The position numbers and the translations under genes are program-made. From Flavobacterium resistens (GTDB taxonomy: Bacteria; Bacteroidota; Bacteroidia; Flavobacteriales; Flavobacteriaceae), in the NCBI RefSeq assembly GCF_900182645.1, contig NZ_FXTA01000003.1, positions 558,001 to 622,000 of the forward strand: a stretch of DNA of 64,000 bases, written 5' to 3'. Positions 41,910-49,850 of the stretch are shown piece after piece; the first letter of the stretch is position 1, and each line of letters opens with the position of its first letter. The notes beneath the pieces are model-generated. The model was given only the letters and a program-made list of their open reading frames with translations, was not told the origin of the DNA and made no database searches.

Positions 41910-41957
41910 TAAAAAAGAAAAACCTCCCACAATTGCTAGGCAATCACTTTGGTTTTA
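41910..41957 (-). terminator. Terminator-like hairpin downstream of tRNA-Glu genes
   Basis: Read on the minus strand, AAAACC pairs with GGTTTT, and inside it GTGATTGC pairs with CAATTGT-type bases, followed by a T-rich tract leading toward rpsT. It is 64 nt from the end of the nearer tRNA. Confidence 0.6.
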
Positions 41958-42020
41958 ACTAATAAAACAAAAACCGAGACACCAATTTTTATTTTACAAA
42001 ACTTATTTACAACTAATTTG

Positions 42021-42092
42021 TAGTCCGTAGGGGAATCGAACCCCTGTTACCAGGATGAAAACCTGGCGTCCTAACCCCTAGACGAACGGACC
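42021..42092 (-). tRNA. tRNA-Glu (UUC), distal copy
   Basis: A 72-nt cloverleaf read on the minus strand: acceptor GGTCCGT / ACGGACT, anticodon stem CCAGG / CCTGG with loop TTTTCAT giving anticodon TTC, T stem CAGGGG/CCCCT with the TTCGATT loop. CCA is not encoded (the next bases are CAA). It is the second of two tandem copies and probably cotranscribed with the one at 42139. Confidence 0.93.
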
Positions 42093-42138
42093 TAAATTCT
42101 CCTAAGTTTGGAAACTTTTCAATATGTAATATAACTTG

Positions 42139-42210
42139 TAGTCCGTGGGGGAATCGAACCCCCCTTACCAGGATGAAAACCTGGCGTCCTAACCGATAGA
42201 CGAACGGACC
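42139..42210 (-). tRNA. tRNA-Glu (UUC), promoter-proximal copy
   Basis: A 72-nt tRNA almost identical to the copy at 42021-42092, with the same acceptor stem and anticodon TTC. Differences are confined to the D region (CTATCGGTTAGG) and the variable/T stem (GTAAGGGGGG / CCCCC). CCA is not encoded. A canonical promoter lies 21 bp upstream. Confidence 0.93.
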
Positions 42211-42230
42211 GTGCTTCTGTATTGCGGATG

Positions 42231-42260
42231 CAAAGATACATCTATTTTTTAGTTGCACAA
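42231..42260 (-). promoter_or_regulatory. Promoter of the tRNA-Glu pair
   Basis: On the minus strand: TTG (42260-42258), a 19-nt spacer, TATCTTTG (42238-42231). This is the best match in the window to the Bacteroidota TTG-N19-TAnnTTTG consensus, and it sits at the right distance from the tRNA 5' end. Confidence 0.8.
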
Positions 42261-42288
42261 TAGTTGAAGCAAAAAAAATATTTTTTTT

Positions 42289-43767
42289 TTAATATGCCTT
42301 CGCAAAAAGCACTCTTTTAGAAGAAGGATTCCCAGTAAACACACAGGTTCCCGCCTCTTCAACAGCATCCAAAGGGATACAACGAATTGTCGCTTTTGTC
42401 AAGTCTTTTATCTTCTCTTCTGTTGCTGCAGTTCCGTCCCAGTGAGCAGATATAAAACCACCTTTACCTTCTAAAACTTCTTTAAATTCCTCAAAACTAT
42501 TTACTTCTGTAATATGAGTATTGCGATAATCTAAAGCTCTTGTAAATAAATCATTTTGAATTTGCTCTAGTAAATCGTTTACATATTCAACGATTTTTTC
42601 GCTAGCAACAACTTCTTTTGACAAATTATCACGTCTTGCAACCTCGAAAGTTCCATTTTCTAAATCTTTTGGACCAACGGCAATTCGAACAGGAACTCCT
42701 TTCAATTCCCATTCAGCAAATTTGAATCCTGGTTTTTGAGTTGTTCTGTCATCATATTTCACTGATATCTTCAGCTTTCTTAATTTCACTGTCAATTCAT
42801 TAACCGCTGCAGTAATTTGCGCTAATTGCTCATCAGTTTTATGAATTGGAACAATCACAACCTGAATTGGCGCTAAATTTGGAGGCAACACCAATCCCTG
42901 ATCATCAGAGTGCGTCATAATTAAAGCTCCCATTAAACGAGTAGAAACTCCCCATGAAGTTCCCCAAACATGCTCTTGCTTTCCTTCAGCATTAGCAAAC
43001 TTAACATCAAAAGCTTTTGCAAAGTTCTGACCTAAAAAGTGTGACGTTCCAGCTTGTAACGCTTTTCCATCCTGCATCAACGCTTCAATACAATAAGTTT
43101 CATCTGCACCTGCGAAACGTTCTGTTTCAGTTTTGAAACCTTTTACAACAGGAATTGCCATAAAGTTCTCTGCAAATTCAGCATATACATTCATCATTTT
43201 TTCAGATTCTTCAATTGCTTCCTCTTTTGTAGCATGTGCTGTATGCCCCTCTTGCCATAAAAACTCAGCAGTTCTTAAAAACAAACGCGTACGCATTTCC
43301 CATCTTACAACATTTGCCCATTGATTAATCAATAAAGGCAAATCTCTATATGACTGCACCCATCCTTTATATGTAGACCAAATAATCGCCTCACTCGTTG
43401 GACGAACAATAAGCTCCTCTTCTAACTTTGCATTTGGATCAACCATTAATTTCCCTGGTCTTTCCTCATCATTTTTTAATCTATAATGCGTTACAACAGC
43501 ACATTCTTTTGCAAATCCTTCTGCATTTTTTTCCTCTGCCTCAAACATGCTCTTAGGCACGAATAAAGGAAAGTAAGCATTCTGATGTCCAGTTTCTTTA
43601 AACATTCTATCCAACTCCGCCTGCATTTTTTCCCAAATAGCGTATCCGTATGGCTTAATAACCATACATCCTCTAACTCCTGAATTTTCGGCTAGATCTG
43701 CTTTTACAACCAGTTCATTATACCACTTTGAATAATCTTCTGATCTCGTAGTAAGGTTCTTACTCAT
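42289..43767 (-). CDS. proS: Prolyl-tRNA synthetase, archaeal/eukaryotic-like type
   Basis: 492 residues. Charges tRNA-Pro with proline. Class II motifs are visible: motif 1 near [20 protein letters not shown], motif 2 in [23 protein letters not shown], motif 3 in [26 protein letters not shown] marks the proline pocket. There is no large editing insertion between motifs 2 and 3, and the protein ends in a C-terminal extension with terminal Tyr (VLFAKAY), both typical of the short, archaeal-like ProS. It lies upstream of the tRNA-Glu genes on the same strand. Confidence 0.96.
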   Translation of the reverse strand: MSKNLTTRSEDYSKWYNELVVKADLAENSGVRGCMVIKPYGYAIWEKMQAELDRMFKETGHQNAYFPLFVPKSMFEAEEKNAEGFAKECAVVTHYRLKNDEERPGKLMVDPNAKLEEELIVRPTSEAIIWSTYKGWVQSYRDLPLLINQWANVVRWEMRTRLFLRTAEFLWQEGHTAHATKEEAIEESEKMMNVYAEFAENFMAIPVVKGFKTETERFAGADETYCIEALMQDGKALQAGTSHFLGQNFAKAFDVKFANAEGKQEHVWGTSWGVSTRLMGALIMTHSDDQGLVLPPNLAPIQVVIVPIHKTDEQLAQITAAVNELTVKLRKLKISVKYDDRTTQKPGFKFAEWELKGVPVRIAVGPKDLENGTFEVARRDNLSKEVVASEKIVEYVNDLLEQIQNDLFTRALDYRNTHITEVNSFEEFKEVLEGKGGFISAHWDGTAATEEKIKDLTKATIRCIPLDAVEEAGTCVFTGNPSSKRVLFAKAY

Positions 43768-43830
43768 ATTATATAGTTTGGCACAAATTTTGTTTTAATA
43801 ATTTTAACTAAATAGTTTGACAAAACTAAC

Positions 43831-43838
43831 TATTTTTG
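43831..43838 (+). promoter_or_regulatory. Putative -7 element for the Gly/Tyr-rich lipoprotein
   Basis: TATTTTTG matches TAnnTTTG, 30 bp before the ATG at 43869. The -33 element is not clear. Confidence 0.45.
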
Positions 43839-43868
43839 TAATGTGCAACAATAAAAAACACCACAGAT

Positions 43869-44888
43869 ATGAAAACTTCTACTTCTCTCCGCCAAAACTC
43901 AAGTTACTTTTGCTTAATTGGATTACTGAGTTTTCTACTTGCATCGTGTGGCTCTTACCAAAATTCCTCATACTATGATAATGATGGAGTTTATGGCAAA
44001 TCTACAAATACATACACGCAGACAAGCTCTGCAAACGTCAACAATCAATATAAAGATTACTTTAAATCACTCCAAGACGACAACCAGCCTACCGAAATTT
44101 TTACTGATGTAGACAATTACAGTAATTACGCAGTAAACGACAGTACTCAAACAGCATCTGTTGCTTATCCTGCTTGGGGAAGCGGAACTACAGAAACTTC
44201 AGTAACCTATTATTCTGATCCTTCATGGTCTTGGGGAATTGGATTCGGATGGGGATACCCTTATTACGGATACGGATATGGATGGGGATATCCTTACTAC
44301 GGATGGGGATATTATCCAGGATGGGGTTACCCGGGATGGGGATATCCAGGATGGGGCTACCCAGGTTACGGATACTACAATAATTACTCTTATAGCTATG
44401 GAAGAAGAGGCTCTGCCGCTTATTATGGATCTAGAGGATATGCATCAAGAGATTCATATGCAGGAAGAGGATCATATGCAGGAAGAAATTATGCTGGCAG
44501 AAGTTATGCTGGAAATAATTTCTCATCAAGAAACTACGCAGGAAGAAGCAACAATTATAGCACGAATGGCAGAAGTTACTCAGACTTCAGAAGAAGTTCT
44601 TCTGTAAATGGCAGAACATATTCAAGTCCAACTTTTACAGACAGAAGAGGTACAGCTCAAAGCCAAAGTAGTGGTTACGATTATTCAAACAGAAGATCAA
44701 GCGCAGGTACAACAAACAGAAGTTACAGCCCTTCAAACAGTAGTCCATCTAGAACTTACTCTCCTAGCCCATCTCGTTCAATGAACAATAGTGGAAGCAG
44801 CATGAGAAGCGGCGGTGGCAGCTACAGTGGTGGCGGTGGCGGAGGAGGAAGATCCTACGGCGGTGGCGGTGGCGGCGGAAGAAGATAA
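43869..44888 (+). CDS. Gly/Tyr/Ser-rich lipoprotein
   Basis: 339 residues with a lipobox (FLLASCGS). After about 125 ordinary residues comes a low-complexity tract of Gly-Trp-Gly-Tyr-Pro units (GWGYPYYGYGYGWGYPYYGW and PGWGYPGWGYPGWGYPGYGY), then a Tyr-Ala-Gly-Arg/Ser region and a glycine-rich C-terminus (YSGGGGGGGRSYGGGGGGGRR). It is probably anchored in the outer membrane and exposed, perhaps as a matrix or adhesive-like coat component, but this is inference from composition. It is followed 45 bp later by a FadL-type gene on the same strand. The name prolyl-tRNA synthetase sometimes attached to such neighbours would be wrong. Confidence 0.8.
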   Translation: MKTSTSLRQNSSYFCLIGLLSFLLASCGSYQNSSYYDNDGVYGKSTNTYTQTSSANVNNQYKDYFKSLQDDNQPTEIFTDVDNYSNYAVNDSTQTASVAYPAWGSGTTETSVTYYSDPSWSWGIGFGWGYPYYGYGYGWGYPYYGWGYYPGWGYPGWGYPGWGYPGYGYYNNYSYSYGRRGSAAYYGSRGYASRDSYAGRGSYAGRNYAGRSYAGNNFSSRNYAGRSNNYSTNGRSYSDFRRSSSVNGRTYSSPTFTDRRGTAQSQSSGYDYSNRRSSAGTTNRSYSPSNSSPSRTYSPSPSRSMNNSGSSMRSGGGSYSGGGGGGGRSYGGGGGGGRR

Positions 44889-44933
44889 CAACTCTTTCAC
44901 CAAATCATTCTATCACTTTAAATACCAAACCAG

Positions 44934-46439
44934 ATGAAAAAAATATTCTTCCTTTTTACTATAGGACTATCTTTTAGCGCTTTACATTCACAAGAAGTAT
45001 CTGACGCTGTGCGATATGCTCAAGACAATTTAACCGGAACTGCACGATACAGAGCCATGAGCGGTGCTTTTGGAGCTGTTGGCGGGGATTTATCAGCTTT
45101 AGCTGTGAATCCTGCAGGTTCTGCTGTATTCAACAATAATCAAATTGGAGTTACTTTCAGCAATCAAACCAAGAAAAACAACTCCAACTATTTCGGAACT
45201 GAAACCAGCGACAAAGACAATTCTTTTATCTTAAACCAAGCAGGTGGCGTTTTTGTTTTCCATGATCATAATCCAAAAAATAATTGGAAAAAAATTGTGA
45301 TTGGAGCAACCTATGAAAACACTAACAATTTCAATAACAATGTATTCTCTGCCGGTACAAATCCAAGAAATTCAATTGATCAGTACTTTTTGACTTATGC
45401 TAATGGAATACCTTTAAATGTGATAACAGGAGTACCATATCGCGATATGTATTATGATGAACAACAAGCCTATTTTGGATATAAAGGATACGTCATCAAT
45501 CCTGTCAACCCAAATGATGGTAATAACACACAATATGTTTCTGCAGTTCCTGGCGGCGGTAATTATTATCAGGAAAACGAAATTTACACAAGCGGATATA
45601 ACAGTAAATTAAGTTTTAATATTGCCACTTCATTCCAAGATATACTTTATTTGGGAGCCAATTTAAATGTACACATTACAGATTTCAGAAGATCGAGCAG
45701 TTTTTACGAAGACAACATTAACCCACTTGAAGCAGGTGAAACAATATCGAGTTTGCGTTTTAACAACGACTTATACACTTACGGAAACGGTTTTTCTTTT
45801 CAGTTAGGAGCAATTGTTAAAGTTACTGATGGCTTAAGATTTGGTGCTGCATACGAATCAAACACATGGTACGACCTATATGATGAAGTTGCACAAAGTT
45901 TATCAACAACAAGACAAGCAGCAGGTGGTCAGGAAATATATGAAAATATCAACCCAAACCTCATCAATGTTTATGACCGATATACTTTGCAGACACCAGG
46001 TAAATTTACTTTTAGCGGTGCTTATGTATTTGGAAAATCAGGGTTAATAAGTGTAGATTACTCTATTAAGGATTACACCAATACAAAATACAAACCAACA
46101 AGCGATCCAGGATTTAGAGGATTAAATAACGACATGAGTAATCAATTGACATCTAACGGTGAATTAAGAATTGGTGGAGAATTCAAAATCCAAAGATTAA
46201 GTCTTCGTGGAGGATATCGTTTTGAAGGAAGCCCTTATAAAGACGGAACAACAATTGGTGACTTAAATAGTTATTCAGGAGGTTTAGGCTATAGTTTTGG
46301 AGCAACTAAATTAGACTTGGCTTATTCTTATTCGGAAAGAAAATCAAATCAAGGATTTTTTGCTACTGGATTCACTGACGGAGCTAACATTACATCAAAA
46401 CTTAACAATGTTACTTTGAGCTTATTATTTGAATTGTAA
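44934..46439 (+). CDS. FadL/OMPP1-family outer-membrane protein
   Basis: 501 residues: signal peptide (FLFTIGLSFSALHSQ), then the family N-terminus DAVRYAQDNLTGTARYRAMSGAFGAVGGDLSALAVNPAGSAVFNNNQIG, which is the hatch-like region with the conserved NPAG. Alternating beta strands follow to the C-terminal LNNVTLSLLFEL. FadL-type barrels carry hydrophobic molecules across the outer membrane; this subgroup in flavobacteria is often loosely called a hemin receptor. Substrate unknown. It shares a strand and probably a transcript with the Gly/Tyr-rich lipoprotein gene. Confidence 0.9.
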   Translation: MKKIFFLFTIGLSFSALHSQEVSDAVRYAQDNLTGTARYRAMSGAFGAVGGDLSALAVNPAGSAVFNNNQIGVTFSNQTKKNNSNYFGTETSDKDNSFILNQAGGVFVFHDHNPKNNWKKIVIGATYENTNNFNNNVFSAGTNPRNSIDQYFLTYANGIPLNVITGVPYRDMYYDEQQAYFGYKGYVINPVNPNDGNNTQYVSAVPGGGNYYQENEIYTSGYNSKLSFNIATSFQDILYLGANLNVHITDFRRSSSFYEDNINPLEAGETISSLRFNNDLYTYGNGFSFQLGAIVKVTDGLRFGAAYESNTWYDLYDEVAQSLSTTRQAAGGQEIYENINPNLINVYDRYTLQTPGKFTFSGAYVFGKSGLISVDYSIKDYTNTKYKPTSDPGFRGLNNDMSNQLTSNGELRIGGEFKIQRLSLRGGYRFEGSPYKDGTTIGDLNSYSGGLGYSFGATKLDLAYSYSERKSNQGFFATGFTDGANITSKLNNVTLSLLFEL

Positions 46440-46468
46440 TTAGAAATTAAAATAGATTAATCAGGATT

Positions 46469-46499
46469 TCCGCCAAGTTCTTCTTGGCGGATTTTTTTT
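46469..46499 (+). terminator. Terminator after the FadL-type gene
   Basis: Perfect 9-bp stem TCCGCCAAG / CTTGGCGGA with loop TTCTT, followed by eight T. Confidence 0.93.
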
Positions 46500-46574
46500 A
46501 GCCCCGATGGAAGTGACATCCTTTTGTGGTGGTGTTCACCACAAAAGATATAGCGAACAACGGGATCAGCTTCA
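46499..46574 (+). ncRNA. Structured intergenic element, possibly Flavo-1-like
   Basis: Downstream of the terminator lies AGCCCCGATGGAAGTGACAT, a perfect hairpin TTTTGTGGTG / CACCACAAAA, then GATATAGCGAACAACGGGAT. CCCG (46503-46506) can pair with CGGG (46561-46564) to close an outer stem around the hairpin. The conserved-looking blocks around a variable hairpin resemble an element I recall as widespread between flavobacterial genes and possibly the Rfam Flavo-1 motif; that match has not been checked. Function unknown. Confidence 0.5.
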
Positions 46575-46625
46575 TAAAAAACACCTAAAAGAAACGGAAA
46601 CAAGCGGTGTTTGAATAAAAAAGTG

Positions 46626-46633
46626 TAATTTTG
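46626..46633 (+). promoter_or_regulatory. Putative -7 element for rimO
   Basis: TAATTTTG matches TAnnTTTG, 19 bp before the rimO ATG. A TTG at 46611 is too close (12 nt) to be a normal -33 element. Confidence 0.5.
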
Positions 46634-46652
46634 CACTCCAATTTATAAAAGT

Positions 46653-47966
46653 ATGAGAACCAAGTCTTTAAAAAAGAACAAAATTAACGTAATCACTCTT
46701 GGGTGTTCAAAAAATGTTTATGACAGTGAAGTCCTTATGGGACAACTGCGTGCTAATGGAAAAGAAGTTGAACATGAGGCTCCCGCAGAAAAAGAAGGAA
46801 ACATTATTGTAATAAACACTTGTGGTTTTATTGATAACGCTAAAGCGGAATCAGTAAATATGATTTTGGAATATGCAGACAAAAAAGACAAAGGATTAGT
46901 AGACAAAGTTTTTGTAACTGGATGCTTGTCTGAACGTTACAGACCAGATTTAGAAAAAGAAATTCCGAATGTGGATCAATATTTTGGCACAACTGAATTA
47001 CCACAATTATTAAAAGCATTAGGCGCTGATTATAAACACGAATTACTTGGAGAACGCTTGACTACAACTCCAAAAAATTACGCTTATTTAAAAATTGCAG
47101 AAGGATGCGACAGACCTTGCAGTTTTTGCGCGATTCCTTTAATGAGAGGTTCACACGTTTCTCAGCCAATTGAAAAACTAGTTAAAGAAGCTCAAGGTTT
47201 AGCTAAAAATGGCGTTAAAGAATTAATCTTAATTGCTCAGGACCTTACATATTACGGACTTGATCTTTATAAAAAACGAAATCTTGCAGAACTTCTGGAA
47301 GAATTAGCAAAAGTAGAAGGAATTGAATGGATTCGTCTTCATTATGCCTATCCAACGGGTTTCCCTATGGATGTTTTAGAGTTAATGAAACGCGAACCTA
47401 AAATTTGTAATTATATTGATATTCCGTTGCAACACATTTCAGATTCAATTTTGAAATCAATGCGTCGCGGGACAACGCAAGCTAAAACAACACAGTTATT
47501 GAAAGATTTCCGTGCTGCGGTTCCAGGAATGGCAATCAGAACTACTTTAATTGTTGGATATCCAGGTGAAACTCAGGAAGACTTTGAAATTTTGAAAGAC
47601 TTTGTTCAGGAAATGAAGTTTGACAGAATGGGATGTTTTGCTTATTCACATGAAGAAAACACACATGCTTATTTATTGGAAGATGATGTTCCGGATGATG
47701 TTAAACAAGCTAGAGCAAATGAAATTATGGAACTTCAGTCGCAAATTTCATGGGATTTGAACCAAGAGAAAGTTGGACAAGTTTTCAGATGTATTATTGA
47801 CAGAAAAGAAGGCGCCCATTTCGTGGGAAGAACAGAGTTCGACAGCCCTGATGTAGACAACGAAGTTTTGATTGACGCCTCGAAATATTATGTAAAAACA
47901 GGCGAATTTGTTAATATCAAGATAATTGAAGCAACAGAATTTGATTTATACGGAGAACCTGCTTAA
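46653..47966 (+). CDS. rimO: Ribosomal protein S12 methylthiotransferase RimO
   Basis: 437 residues. A radical-SAM enzyme that adds a methylthio group to the conserved aspartate of ribosomal protein S12. The N-terminal UPF0004 domain has the cluster cysteines in TLGCSKN, INTCGFID and VTGCLSER. The radical-SAM cluster is CDRPCSFC (CX3CX2C), and a C-terminal TRAM domain follows (GQVFRCIIDRKEGAHFVGR, EFVNIKIIEATEFDLYG). The GCSKN signature and length separate it from MiaB. It stands alone between terminator-flanked neighbours. Confidence 0.96.
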   Translation: MRTKSLKKNKINVITLGCSKNVYDSEVLMGQLRANGKEVEHEAPAEKEGNIIVINTCGFIDNAKAESVNMILEYADKKDKGLVDKVFVTGCLSERYRPDLEKEIPNVDQYFGTTELPQLLKALGADYKHELLGERLTTTPKNYAYLKIAEGCDRPCSFCAIPLMRGSHVSQPIEKLVKEAQGLAKNGVKELILIAQDLTYYGLDLYKKRNLAELLEELAKVEGIEWIRLHYAYPTGFPMDVLELMKREPKICNYIDIPLQHISDSILKSMRRGTTQAKTTQLLKDFRAAVPGMAIRTTLIVGYPGETQEDFEILKDFVQEMKFDRMGCFAYSHEENTHAYLLEDDVPDDVKQARANEIMELQSQISWDLNQEKVGQVFRCIIDRKEGAHFVGRTEFDSPDVDNEVLIDASKYYVKTGEFVNIKIIEATEFDLYGEPA

Positions 47967-48003
47967 ATTTACGCTAAACTATTATCAATTTAGATAACTT
48001 ATT

Positions 48004-48552
48004 ATGAAACCAACTAACCTATTTTTTCTTTTGATTTTTACTTTGTGCTGTTTTAATGTAGCATCAGCTCAATATGGTAACAGTTATAATGGTTATAATA
48101 ATGGCTACGGCGGAGGATATGGTCGCGGCGGAGGAATGGGTATGGACAGAAGTATGATGGCTGGCCCACAAAGTTCTCCAAGCAAACCAAAAGAAATTCC
48201 TGCTGAAGAAACTGCTGCTAAAATTGTAGAGCAAATGAAACCTGAACTAAAACTTGACGATCTTCAGGCTATTGCAATTACAAATGTTTTAGCCGATAGT
48301 ATGAAAGAACAAGGAGTTCTTTTGAAAAATGAAAGCAGCAGCCAGGATCAAAAATTAGAACAAATTAATGCATTGAGAGAAAGCACTAATAAAAAAATAA
48401 ATGCTTTTTTGAACCCTGACCAAGTAGAAAAGTACAAGGATTTTATGGCTAATTACAAAGGAATCCAAAAAACAAAATCCAAAAAGAAAAAAGATTCTAA
48501 AGAGCATAAAGAAGAGGCAACAGAAGAAAAAACAATAAAAGCTGAAGAATAA
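48004..48552 (+). CDS. Exported Gly/Tyr-rich protein with charged C-terminus
   Basis: 182 residues: signal peptide (FFLLIFTLCCFNVASAQ), a short Gly/Tyr/Met-rich stretch (GYNNGYGGGYGRGGGMGMDR), then a helical core (AKIVEQMKPELKLDDLQAIAI, QDQKLEQINALRESTNKKINAFLNPDQVEKYKDFM) and a Lys/Glu-rich tail (KSKKKKDSKEHKEEATEEK). The helical part recalls Spy/CpxP-like periplasmic helices with a LNPDQ-x-KY motif, but I cannot assign a family firmly. It lies 37 bp after rimO and 28 bp before the amidase. Confidence 0.7.
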   Translation: MKPTNLFFLLIFTLCCFNVASAQYGNSYNGYNNGYGGGYGRGGGMGMDRSMMAGPQSSPSKPKEIPAEETAAKIVEQMKPELKLDDLQAIAITNVLADSMKEQGVLLKNESSSQDQKLEQINALRESTNKKINAFLNPDQVEKYKDFMANYKGIQKTKSKKKKDSKEHKEEATEEKTIKAEE

Positions 48553-48580
48553 TTTTTTTAAACTTCAACTTCAAATGTGA

Positions 48581-49492
48581 ATGATCATGGTAAAAAAATA
48601 TTTTTGTTATTTGATTTTAGCAATTATCATAACTTCTTGCTCGACAAATCCATATAAAAATACTGAAAAAGTATACGATCAGCAGCTTAAAAATTTGGAA
48701 AACCAAATTACGAGTAAAGATCCACAACCAATTCCAGCAGTTAGTCCAGTTGTAATTGATACTACTTACGCAGCACAATTAGGTATTGTAAAGGACACTT
48801 TGTCAAAAACAGGATCTACTCATTTAGTAAACGGAATTACCACAGAATGGATTGGAACGGTAAATTTCAATTTAAGAAAACCAAGTTTTATCATAATCCA
48901 TCATACAGCTCAGGACTCTCTTAAACAGACCATAAATACGTTTACAAAAACAAAAACACAGGTTAGCGCTCATTATATTATTTCTGAAAATGGAAAAGTA
49001 GTGCAAATGCTGAATGACTATTTAAGAGCCTGGCATGCAGGTGCGTCTACTTGGGGGAAAAACACCGATATCAACTCAAGCTCAATTGGAATTGAATTAG
49101 ACAACAACGGCTTCAAGCCTTTTACAGAAAGCCAAATCAGTAGTCTTGTTGCTCTTTTGACAAAATTGAAAAAAGATTATAATATTCCGACGCAAAACAT
49201 TTTAGGTCATTCTGATATTGCCCCAGGAAGAAAACAAGATCCGAGTGCTCTATTTCCTTGGAAAACATTAGCAGAAAAAGGCTTTGGAATTTGGCCAGAT
49301 GAAATTCTAGAAGAAGCTCCTTTTGATTTTAAAATTGAGCCTGCATTGCGAATAATTGGATACAACACAAAAAATCTTTCGGCAGCAATTATGGCATTCA
49401 AACTACATTATATTCAAACTGATGTAACGCCTACTTTAGACCGAAAAACAATAGACACTATTTACTCTATTTACAAAAAGCAAGTTCAGTAA
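48581..49492 (+). CDS. N-acetylmuramoyl-L-alanine amidase lipoprotein
   Basis: 303 residues, lipobox in ILAIIITSCST. The Amidase_2 (AmpD/PGRP-like) zinc domain is at about 85-225: first ligand in FIIIHHTAQ, AHYIISENGKVVQMLND, AWHAGASTWGKNTDINSSSIGIELDNNG, second His and Asp/Lys region in NILGHSDIAPGRKQDPSALFPW. A C-terminal helical region follows (ALRIIGYNTKNLSAAIMAFKLHYI), resembling a peptidoglycan-binding repeat. It cleaves the amide between MurNAc and the stem peptide, probably from the outer-membrane side in wall turnover. An alternative ATG two codons downstream is possible. Confidence 0.93.
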   Translation: MIMVKKYFCYLILAIIITSCSTNPYKNTEKVYDQQLKNLENQITSKDPQPIPAVSPVVIDTTYAAQLGIVKDTLSKTGSTHLVNGITTEWIGTVNFNLRKPSFIIIHHTAQDSLKQTINTFTKTKTQVSAHYIISENGKVVQMLNDYLRAWHAGASTWGKNTDINSSSIGIELDNNGFKPFTESQISSLVALLTKLKKDYNIPTQNILGHSDIAPGRKQDPSALFPWKTLAEKGFGIWPDEILEEAPFDFKIEPALRIIGYNTKNLSAAIMAFKLHYIQTDVTPTLDRKTIDTIYSIYKKQVQ

Positions 49493-49511
49493 TAAGTTTC
49501 AAAAAAAATAC

Positions 49512-49551
49512 AAAAGCGCATTTCTTAAACATTTAGAAATGCGCTTTTTTT
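49512..49551 (+). terminator. Terminator after the amidase gene
   Basis: Stem AAAGCGCATTTCT / AGAAATGCGCTTT with a 9-nt loop and a run of seven T. Confidence 0.92.
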
Positions 49552-49741
49552 ATAACCTTATAAGTGGATTAAAGCTAAAAATGTATAGGTTGACTAGAGC
49601 AATAATTCTTCTTTTAACATTACCATTTGTGAAATTAAAACTAGACAAAGTATTTCCAATATTATTGCATCGACTAAAAGTTCTTATACAGAAATCATCT
49701 AGTTAGTATACTTCCCGCATTTATATTTAACAGCTTACTTT

Positions 49742-49776
49742 TCACTGCTCACATTTCACGATTCACATTTCATGAC
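49742..49776 (+). repeat. Period-7 TCACATT array (5 units)
   Basis: Units TCACTGC, TCACATT, TCACGAT, TCACATT and TCATGAC at exact 7-nt spacing, between the convergent amidase and porin genes. Confidence 0.78.
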
Positions 49777-49780
49777 AAAT

Positions 49781-49817
49781 AAAAAAGCTGCCAAAACATT
49801 AATATGTTTCGACAGCT
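49781..49817 (-). terminator. Terminator of the porin gene
   Basis: AGCTGCCAAAACAT (49786-49799) pairs with ATGTTTCGACAGCT (49804-49817), with G-T pairs; on the minus strand it is followed by a T-run (the A-run at 49780-49786). Confidence 0.8.
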
Positions 49818-49850
49818 CCAAAAAAAAAAAAAAAATATCAATCTTTATCT

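Larger units (their letters stand above)
49493..49850. other. 358-bp intergenic region, convergent genes
   Basis: It contains the amidase terminator (49512-49551), about 185 bp with no recognised feature, a period-7 array (49742-49776), the porin terminator (49781-49817) and a 16-base A-run (49820-49835). No gene is supported here. Confidence 0.75.

Noticed and set aside
42013..42258. 81-residue minus-strand open frame
   Set aside because: It runs through both tRNA-Glu genes and their promoter; the cloverleafs explain the sequence.
44239..44607. 122-residue frame inside the Gly/Tyr-rich gene
   Set aside because: It is an out-of-frame reading of the GGATGGGGATA-type repeat; the lipoprotein frame has a signal peptide and full length.
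46499..46574. Riboswitch controlling rimO
   Set aside because: The element ends 79 bp before the ATG and upstream of the likely -7 element at 46626, so it would not be in the rimO mRNA.
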